Source of the DNA: Nitrosomonas sp.
Lineage (GTDB): Bacteria; Pseudomonadota; Gammaproteobacteria; Burkholderiales; Nitrosomonadaceae
Direction of reading: 5' to 3'
NCBI GenBank assembly: GCA_021774205.1
Contig: JAJFJI010000205.1
Coordinates: 1-11,253 of the forward strand
Length of the DNA stretch: 11,253 bases
Position numbers and translations under genes: made by a program. Below, in pieces: positions 6,303 to 11,253 of the stretch. The notes beneath the pieces were generated by a model. That model saw nothing but the letters and a program-made list of their open reading frames with translations. It had not been told where the DNA came from and made no database searches. Position 1 is the stretch's first letter. Every line of letters starts with the position of its first letter.

Positions 6303-6625
6303 GCTGCTATTTCCTGTAAAAATTTGGGTTAATATTTTTGTAACTATTCAGACTATCGCAGTAACTGCGCAGATTACCCATAAAATTAGTCAATTCAATG
6401 CGCAAAATGTGAGTTTGCCCGTGTAAAGCATCATTTTGTAACGCTGAATTGGTGGATGTTAGGGGTATGCCGGATAGTTACATGTTTTTTTAATGTTAAT
6501 TTTAACGGTAAGTATCAATTAAAAAATTTCTTCTGAAATTGTTTTTAGACATTCTTTTGATGCCTAATTAATTAGATCAGCTTGTTAAAGGACATTCTTT
6601 GTTCATGAAACAACCTATGTATTCT
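6303..6625. other. Gene-free interval between pyrG and eno
   Basis: This 323-bp AT-rich spacer holds copy 2 of the 71-bp repeat (6355-6425) and presumably the eno promoter on the minus strand. Within the repeat, minus-strand TTGAAT - 16 bp - TAATCT is a weak promoter-like pair. No plausible protein-coding frame or remnant of kdsA is seen, and no hairpin with a T-tract follows the pyrG stop. Confidence 0.5.
6355..6425 (+). repeat. 71-bp dispersed repeat, copy 2
   Basis: Ungapped partner of 4603-4673, in the same orientation, with identical 13-bp start (ATCGCAGTAACTG) and an identical 17-bp block GCGCAAAATGTGAGTTT. Unlike copy 1, the 7-bp hairpin arms are not kept: the left arm has changed (TTACCCA instead of TTGCGCC). 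It lies 53 bp upstream of the enolase start, in the presumed promoter/leader region of eno. Confidence 0.75.
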
Positions 6626-8272
6626 TTATTTCGACACCGTGCGTTTATTTGAGTGATCGATTGCTGCTGTGATAAAAGATTTAAACAGTGGATGACCCGC
6701 TTTAGGTGTTGAGGTAAATTCGGGATGGAACTGGCAACCAAGAAACCAGGGATGCTCGTTTTCCGGTAATTCAATTATTTCACATAAACCTTCTTCCTTT
6801 GAAAAGCCGCTGATAGATAAACCAGCCTGTTCCAATCTGGGTAAAAATTCAGCGTTAACTTCATAGCGATGCCGATGACGTTCGATTATTTTTTCTGCGT
6901 TATAAATTTTCCACGCCAAAGCGTTACTCTTTAAAATACATTCCTGACCGCCCAGGCGCATGCTGCCGCCAATATCTGAATTTTTGTTACGTGTTTCAAT
7001 GCGGCCTTCGCGTGTCCGCCATTCAGTAATCAAGCCTATGACAGGGAATAGCGTGTCAGGATTGAACTCAGTACTGTGCGCATCGGCCATATTTGCTTTA
7101 TTTCTGGCATATTCAACAACTGCCAGTTGTAAGCCAAGGCATATGCCAAGATAGGGGATGCTGTTAGTACGTGCATAGTGAATTGCCGAAATTTTGCCTT
7201 CAACGCCACGCTTACCGAAACCACCGGGAACGAGTATCGCATCCATACCCGCCAGACAGTCAACGCCATTTTTCTCAATATCTTCTGAATCCACATAAGA
7301 GATATTGATTTTGCTGCGCGTGTGAATTCCCGCATGGATCAAAGCTTCAGATAACGATTTATAGGATTCTGTCAAGTCAACATATTTTCCAACTAGCGCT
7401 ATCGTGATCGAATATTGCGGGTGTTCGAGTGCGTCGACCAGATTGTTCCAAACCCCCAAGTCTGCCGGTTTGGCGAGTAAATTTAATTTGTGGCAGATAA
7501 TTTGATCCAGCATTTGTTCATGCAACAGTGCGGGTATTTTGTAAATACAGTCTACATCAACCGCAGAAATTACTGCTTCTTCCTGTACATTGGTAAATAG
7601 GGCAATTTTTCGCCGTTCATCCATCGGCAATCCGCGGTCGGAACGGCAGAGCAATACATCGGGTTGAATGCCAATTTCACGTAATTCTTTGACTGAATGC
7701 TGGGTCGGCTTAGTCTTTAATTCTCCGGCCGAACCAATATACGGCAGTAATGTAAGATGAATAAAACAAGTATCATTACGCGGGTTTTGCACCGCCATTT
7801 GACGAATTGCTTCCAGGAAAGGTAGCGATTCAATGTCGCCAACTGTGCCGCCAATTTCAATAATGGCGACCTGCGCATCACCCGTACCTGCTTGTATATG
7901 CAATTTAATTTCGTCAGTAATATGCGGGATGACTTGTACTGTCCCACCAAGATAATCACCACGACGTTCCTTCCGTATCACGCTTTCGTAAATCTGACCT
8001 GTCGTAAAGTTGTTGCGTCGGGTCATTTTGGTGCTGATAAAACGCTCGTAATGGCCCAGGTCAAGATCAGTCTCCGCGCCATCTTCAGTCACAAAGACTT
8101 CACCATGTTGGAACGGGCTCATAGTGCCAGGATCCACGTTAATATATGGGTCCAGCTTGAGCATGGTTACTTTGATGCCACGGGTTTCAAGGAGAGCTGC
8201 CAGGGAGGCGGCGGCAATGCCTTTCCCTAGGGAAGAAACGACACCGCCAGTCACAAAGACATATTTAGTCAT
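6626..8272 (-). CDS. pyrG: CTP synthase (glutamine-hydrolysing)
   Basis: A complete two-domain CTP synthase of 548 residues that makes CTP from UTP, ATP and glutamine. The N-terminal synthetase domain opens with MTKYVFVTGGVVSSLGKG, with the P-loop-like GGVVSSLGKG. The C-terminal class I glutamine amidotransferase domain has the nucleophile Cys378 in YLGICLGLQ and the triad His516/Glu518 in CQFHPEF. The oxyanion loop VPGGFGKRG is also present. The reading frame could begin at TTG 8281 (MPPMTKY), but ATG 8272 is chosen because the family nearly always starts MTKY(I/V)FVTGGVVSS. Neither start has a strong Shine-Dalgarno. The upstream leader (8273-8459) contains nested inverted repeats that might regulate it. 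eno and ftsB follow on the same strand after a 323-bp gap. Confidence 0.97.
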   Translation of the reverse strand: MTKYVFVTGGVVSSLGKGIAAASLAALLETRGIKVTMLKLDPYINVDPGTMSPFQHGEVFVTEDGAETDLDLGHYERFISTKMTRRNNFTTGQIYESVIRKERRGDYLGGTVQVIPHITDEIKLHIQAGTGDAQVAIIEIGGTVGDIESLPFLEAIRQMAVQNPRNDTCFIHLTLLPYIGSAGELKTKPTQHSVKELREIGIQPDVLLCRSDRGLPMDERRKIALFTNVQEEAVISAVDVDCIYKIPALLHEQMLDQIICHKLNLLAKPADLGVWNNLVDALEHPQYSITIALVGKYVDLTESYKSLSEALIHAGIHTRSKINISYVDSEDIEKNGVDCLAGMDAILVPGGFGKRGVEGKISAIHYARTNSIPYLGICLGLQLAVVEYARNKANMADAHSTEFNPDTLFPVIGLITEWRTREGRIETRNKNSDIGGSMRLGGQECILKSNALAWKIYNAEKIIERHRHRYEVNAEFLPRLEQAGLSISGFSKEEGLCEIIELPENEHPWFLGCQFHPEFTSTPKAGHPLFKSFITAAIDHSNKRTVSK

Positions 8273-8367
8273 GGGCGGCAATAGTAACTCAAAATACTTG
8301 ACAGAACAAATCCGGAAGATATTTCTGTATCATTTTGTGAGCAATTTGAATGGTTACCGATTGGTCT

Positions 8368-8407
8368 GAATAGGCTATGAAACAGTCGTCTATTCACCTG
8401 TTTCATA
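8368..8407. promoter_or_regulatory. Two overlapping, mutually exclusive inverted repeats in the pyrG leader
   Basis: A perfect 10-bp inverted repeat, TATGAAACAG (8376-8385) / CTGTTTCATA (8398-8407), has a 12-nt loop. A second perfect 6-bp pair, GAATAG (8368-8373) / CTATTC (8390-8395), interleaves with it: the right arm of the second lies in the loop of the first. In RNA both stems cannot form as a simple nested hairpin; they would compete or make a pseudoknot. It lies about 100 bp upstream of pyrG and 50-90 bp downstream of the heme-binding protein gene, both on the minus strand. No T-tract follows, so it is not a standard terminator. It could equally be a DNA operator. Confidence 0.45.
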
Positions 8408-8459
8408 TGAACCCTCGTCGTATTGAAACCGCTGCTGGTTGAATTCAAATTCATTGTTT

Positions 8460-9026
8460 TCACTGAAGGATCAGATTATTTCGATCTGTATGTTCGAACA
8501 CATCGCCATAAATTTCAACAATCATAGATTCAGTATAAGATAATTTTCCGTTTCCTACTGATAGTTTCTGTCGAAATTCAGTTGTTCGTGCGTTTTCTTG
8601 CATAAAAGGGGATTGAATGATATTCCAGTTTTTGTCATTAATATTCGCCGTAACTTCAATCATTACATTGCCTGCTTTGTCTTTTTCACCCGTATATTCT
8701 CCCCCCGCAAGGACGCATACTGCACGGGGTATTACAAGTGAATGCATAACTATTTTATTCTTTGGGTCCCACATCCAGTAACCAGTTTCATCATGAAATA
8801 TTTCATTGTCAGATTTCCGTTGAACAACTTGAAGGTAACGAACAGCTGATAGTGCCTGTGATTTTGCATTGGATACTGTCCCAATCGCTTTAAAAGTAAT
8901 TGTTTCATAATACGGGGAATTTACTGTGCCATCTAGGGCAGGGGATACGTCCAGTCCCTTGTCGCCTTTCCAAACACCCAGTAGGTCCGTTAATGGCCCG
9001 TAATCGATAGCTGTCCAATCATTCAT
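8460..9026 (-). CDS. FABP-like / nitrobindin-like heme-binding beta-barrel protein
   Basis: A 188-residue protein of the bacterial FABP-like/nitrobindin (THAP4-type) heme-binding beta-barrel group. The N-terminal YGPLTDLLGVWKGDKGLDVS carries the family's G-x-W-x-G motif (Gly17, Trp19, Gly21). Typical barrel-strand motifs follow: PYYETITF (38-45), ALSAVRYLQVV (58-68), FHDETGYWMWD (77-87) and LVIPRAVCVLAGG (97-109). His179 in FEHTDRNNL near the C-terminus is at the place of the proximal heme ligand in nitrobindins. Nitrobindins bind ferric heme and react with NO or peroxynitrite in the cytoplasm; whether this one does is inference. No signal peptide. The ATG at 9026 has GGAG (9034-9037, minus strand) 7 nt upstream. 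It is on the same strand as pyrG but separated by about 190 bp. Confidence 0.8.
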   Translation of the reverse strand: MNDWTAIDYGPLTDLLGVWKGDKGLDVSPALDGTVNSPYYETITFKAIGTVSNAKSQALSAVRYLQVVQRKSDNEIFHDETGYWMWDPKNKIVMHSLVIPRAVCVLAGGEYTGEKDKAGNVMIEVTANINDKNWNIIQSPFMQENARTTEFRQKLSVGNGKLSYTESMIVEIYGDVFEHTDRNNLILQ

Positions 9027-9052
9027 TTTCTATCTCCAAATATTGTGTTAGC

Positions 9053-9080
9053 AAAATAATGAACCAGTGCCTTTATTCAA
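9053..9080 (-). promoter_or_regulatory. Possible sigma-70 promoter for the heme-binding protein gene
   Basis: On the minus strand TTGAAT (9075-9080), a 16-bp spacer and TATTTT (9053-9058) give a 4/6 plus 4/6 match to the consensus. Transcription would start near 9046, about 20 nt before the ATG and just upstream of its GGAG. By-eye match only. Confidence 0.3.
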
Positions 9081-9497
9081 AAGCGCTGCAAGAAGTTAAT
9101 TTTTTGCCATGTAATTTGACAATATAAAGCAAGGTTTGTTGTCTGTTCGGTTTGGCCCTGGTTATATCAGTTGCATTCCGTTCGAGTTGGGGCGCATGAT
9201 TTTATCCATTTCTCGAATGGCGGCTGTTAATCGATACTTTTATCTATCTTTTCAAAATTAAATATAGCGACATGGTGTGGCATCATATTGTTGAATCACT
9301 TTTCCTATACGCAAGAAATTGTGTTTGCAAGATTTTTAACGTGTGTTGTTTATTGTTTCTGGCAAAGTACAGTGAGCCGTAATCGTGAGAGCGATGACAA
9401 CACCGTAATGCTTGTAACGATGATAAGCAATAGGCAACATTCTGTTTATTACAATCGGTTGGTCAATATTTTATCAAATATCTTTCATGCTAGAAAA

Positions 9498-10421
9498 ATG
9501 TCAAAAAATAAAACTTCCTTAGTTTGTCGAATGATGAGTAGCGCAGCTTGTGCTTATAATATAGACACACAGACCACTCAATTTACACCGTCGCTACCTT
9601 ATTATGAGGCAGTGGAATATAAAACCTTGCCGGTTCCAATTAGTGGGGGATCTGACAATATCAACGCTGTACTGGTTGGAACTACAAGTGATGGCATCGT
9701 GATCGCTTGTCGTGGAACTTTGCCACCGGCAGCCGATTTACCTTCAATGTTGGACTGGGTACAAGATGTCTTTTTTTCTATGCCGAGATCCGTCAATGGC
9801 TTGCCGGGAAAAGTGCATAGTGGGTTTTATATGGCATTGAATTCAGTTTGGGAGCCTTTGCTGAAGGAAGTTTCAAGGCAGCTTGAGGCGGCCGGCCCAG
9901 AAACAAAATTATATATAACTGGGCATAGTAAAGGAGGTGGAATGGCAAGTATTCTCGCCATGTTACTTTATAATGAATCTGGTTTGCTCAACCTGAAAAA
10001 TCCGCCGCAAGTTTTTACTTTTGCATCGCCAAAGCCGGGTGATGCTGGTTTTGCGCAGGTTTATGACGTTAATATTACACAAGAAAGTTATGAAAACTAT
10101 CTTGATCTGGTACCCTTTCTTCCACCTTCAGATTCAACCATCCGATTTTTCGCCAAAATTCCTTTGATTGGAGATTATTTTAAAAAGGCTGAAGGCTGGA
10201 ATTATGTTCCGGTTGGGAAACGTTGTTATATTGAGAAAAGTGGAAGGGTGATGCCTGTTACACCACCGCTTGATGATTTTCGTATTGGAGAGATTGTCTT
10301 TAAGTTTGTGCGAGATGACCTGAAAGCCGTTTTAGATGCGCATTGTCATCTATGTAAATCAACTGACTGTGCTGGCGGATATATGCGAGGTGCTTGCCAG
10401 GGTGAAGTTTGTAACAAATAG
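9498..10421 (+). CDS. Class 3 (fungal-type) lipase/esterase with Cys-rich C-terminus
   Basis: An alpha/beta hydrolase of the lipase class 3 group (triacylglycerol lipase-like). Counting from ATG 9498 (307 residues), nucleophile Ser144 lies in the elbow GHSKGG (142-147). The VIACRGT oxyanion segment is at 68-74, HSGFYMALNSVWE at 107-119, Asp203 in YLDLVPFLPP is the probable acid, and His282 in LDAH the probable base. The open frame extends back to a TTG at 9288, with further ATGs at 9408 and 9420, but none of these has a Shine-Dalgarno. Residues before MSKNKTSLVCRMMSSAACAY do not look like the family, whose domain normally begins with such an M-x-x-x-A-x-AYN helix. The tail after His282 has five cysteines (C-x2-C-x4-C-x8-C-x4-C), which is unusual. 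No clear signal peptide from 9498. A strong terminator follows. Substrate unknown. Confidence 0.8.
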   Translation: MSKNKTSLVCRMMSSAACAYNIDTQTTQFTPSLPYYEAVEYKTLPVPISGGSDNINAVLVGTTSDGIVIACRGTLPPAADLPSMLDWVQDVFFSMPRSVNGLPGKVHSGFYMALNSVWEPLLKEVSRQLEAAGPETKLYITGHSKGGGMASILAMLLYNESGLLNLKNPPQVFTFASPKPGDAGFAQVYDVNITQESYENYLDLVPFLPPSDSTIRFFAKIPLIGDYFKKAEGWNYVPVGKRCYIEKSGRVMPVTPPLDDFRIGEIVFKFVRDDLKAVLDAHCHLCKSTDCAGGYMRGACQGEVCNK

Positions 10422-10441
10422 CTGGTGTGAATTTCTCGATT

Positions 10442-10480
10442 AAAAAAGCCGCCGTAATCTTTAGATGCGGCGGCTTTTTT
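10442..10480. terminator. Bidirectional rho-independent terminator
   Basis: A run of six A (10442-10447), GCCGCCG (10448-10454), a 13-nt loop that can pair a little further, CGGCGGC (10468-10474), then six T (10475-10480). The GC-rich stem flanked by A and T tracts works on both strands. It ends the lipase transcript (plus, stop at 10421) and the htpX transcript (minus, stop at 10499). Confidence 0.9.
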
Positions 10481-10498
10481 GACGATTGGCGAGAATTA

Positions 10499-11253
10499 TT
10501 ATCGTTGTGCTTGCAGGGCGGCAATTCTTTCCTCTAAAGGTGGGTGAGTCATGAATAAGGATTTGATTCCAGAACCAATGCCGCCTGAAATGCCAAATGC
10601 TGCTAATTGGTCTGGTAGATGGGGCTGTTTTACAGTGGATTGTAAACGTTGTAACGCCGCGATCATCTTGTCTCTTCCTGCCAGGCTGGCACCGCCGGCA
10701 TCTGCGCGAAATTCGCGTTGACGGCTAAACCACATCACAATGATACTCGCCAGTATACCCAATACAAGTTCGGCAATAATTGCGGTTACCCAAAAGGCAG
10801 GACCATGTCCGCGCTCGGTTTTGAAAATAACGCGGTCAACCAGGTGACCAATCACGCGGGATAAGAAGATGACAAACGTGTTAACCACGCCCTGGATCAA
10901 CGCCAACGTTATCATGTCGCCATTGGCGACATGACTCACTTCGTGTGCCAAAACTGCTTCTGCTTCATCCTGACTCATGGTATTTAGTAACCCGGTACTG
11001 ACTGCAACCAATGCATTGTTTTTCGACATGCCGGTAGCAAATGCGTTGACATCTGGTGCGTTATATATGGCGACTTCTGGCATGCCAATTCCAGCCATCT
11101 TGGCTTGACGTTTTACCGTTGAAACCAGCCAGTGTTCATGGGCATTGCGCGGAAGTTCAATTACCTGCGCGCCGGTAAAACGTTTTGCTGTCCACTTTGA
11201 CATGGCGAGTGACATAAATGAGCCGCCAAAGCCAAATACCGCCGCGAAGATCA
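10499..11253 (-). CDS. htpX: Membrane zinc protease HtpX, partial (N-terminus beyond window)
   Basis: An M48-family integral membrane metalloprotease that takes part in quality control of inner-membrane proteins. The frame is open to the right window edge, reading IFAAVFGFGGSF and then MSLAMSKWTAKR, so the Met at 11215 is internal; HtpX is about 290 residues and roughly 40 are missing. Counting from that Met, the zinc site is HEVSH (91-95), with third ligand Glu168 in FSRQREFRADAGGASLAG. Two hydrophobic segments (about 102-120 and 141-163) are the later membrane helices. FATGMSKNNALVAVSTGLL (59-77) and the C-terminal THPPLEERIAAL are family signatures. The gene ends 19 bp from a shared terminator. 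Promoter and any heat-shock control lie outside the window. Confidence 0.96.
   Translation of the reverse strand, partial: IFAAVFGFGGSFMSLAMSKWTAKRFTGAQVIELPRNAHEHWLVSTVKRQAKMAGIGMPEVAIYNAPDVNAFATGMSKNNALVAVSTGLLNTMSQDEAEAVLAHEVSHVANGDMITLALIQGVVNTFVIFLSRVIGHLVDRVIFKTERGHGPAFWVTAIIAELVLGILASIIVMWFSRQREFRADAGGASLAGRDKMIAALQRLQSTVKQPHLPDQLAAFGISGGIGSGIKSLFMTHPPLEERIAALQAQR

Noticed and set aside
7036..7335. Minus-strand 99-residue ORF within pyrG, and other internal frames at 7717-7962 and 7892-8230
   Set aside because: All lie within pyrG in other frames, and the CTP synthase motifs are continuous throughout.
8269..8463. Minus-strand 64-residue ORF in the pyrG leader
   Set aside because: It spans the inverted repeats, has no clear Shine-Dalgarno and no recognisable protein features; likely chance frame in non-coding DNA.
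9116..9121. Perfect TTGACA as a -35 box for the lipase gene
   Set aside because: No acceptable -10 occurs 15-19 bp downstream, and it lies about 380 bp before the favoured start.
9178..9220. Imperfect 9-bp inverted repeat (CCGTTCGAG / CTCGAATGG) between the heme protein and lipase genes
   Set aside because: One wobble pair, 25-nt loop and no T-tract; too weak to call an operator or terminator.
1..11253. CRISPR array, tRNA, rRNA, phage or complete defence system
   Set aside because: No regularly spaced repeats, cloverleaf or rRNA-like sequence was seen, and no recognisable cas, restriction-modification or toxin-antitoxin gene pair is present.

Overview
The window looks like chromosomal DNA of a betaproteobacterium, most likely a Nitrosomonas-like ammonia oxidiser. 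This is inferred from the proteobacterial style of PyrG, Eno and FtsB, the eno-ftsB order with pyrG upstream, the moderately AT-leaning sequence and the IS relics. The sequence alone does not prove the genus.

Left part (1-1750): the last 52 codons of a Gfo/Idh/MocA (GFOR-like) oxidoreductase; a DNA/RNA non-specific (beta-beta-alpha-metal) endonuclease; and, convergent with it and overlapping its 3' end by 22 bp, a PAPS-dependent sulfotransferase starting at TTG. Middle left (1750-3085): about 1.3 kb of decayed sequence. It holds a broken transposase relic that seems to join IS1595-like and IS5-like parts, a CpxR-box-like direct repeat in front of a truncated response regulator, an unidentified interrupted reading frame, and a 20-codon ORF with a good Shine-Dalgarno just ahead of the next gene.

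Centre (3086-8272): a complete M32 metallocarboxypeptidase on the plus strand, then the minus-strand housekeeping block pyrG - eno - ftsB. The eno stop and ftsB start share one base (TAATG). A 71-bp element occurs twice in the same orientation, once just beyond ftsB and once upstream of eno, so the two copies bracket eno-ftsB. The gap between pyrG and eno, where many betaproteobacteria carry kdsA, has only this repeat and AT-rich DNA.

Right part (8273-11253): the pyrG leader with two overlapping, mutually exclusive inverted repeats; a nitrobindin/FABP-like heme-binding beta-barrel protein (minus); a class 3 lipase with an unusual Cys-rich tail (plus); a strong bidirectional terminator; and the C-terminal part of the membrane protease HtpX (minus), cut by the window edge.

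The housekeeping genes serve nucleotide synthesis (CTP), glycolysis/gluconeogenesis (enolase), division (FtsB) and membrane quality control (HtpX). The nuclease, sulfotransferase, lipase and IS debris are accessory. I found no CRISPR array, tRNA or rRNA, and no convincing new multi-gene system. The best leads are the paired 71-bp repeat, the regulator relic with its CpxR-like box, and the pyrG leader structure.
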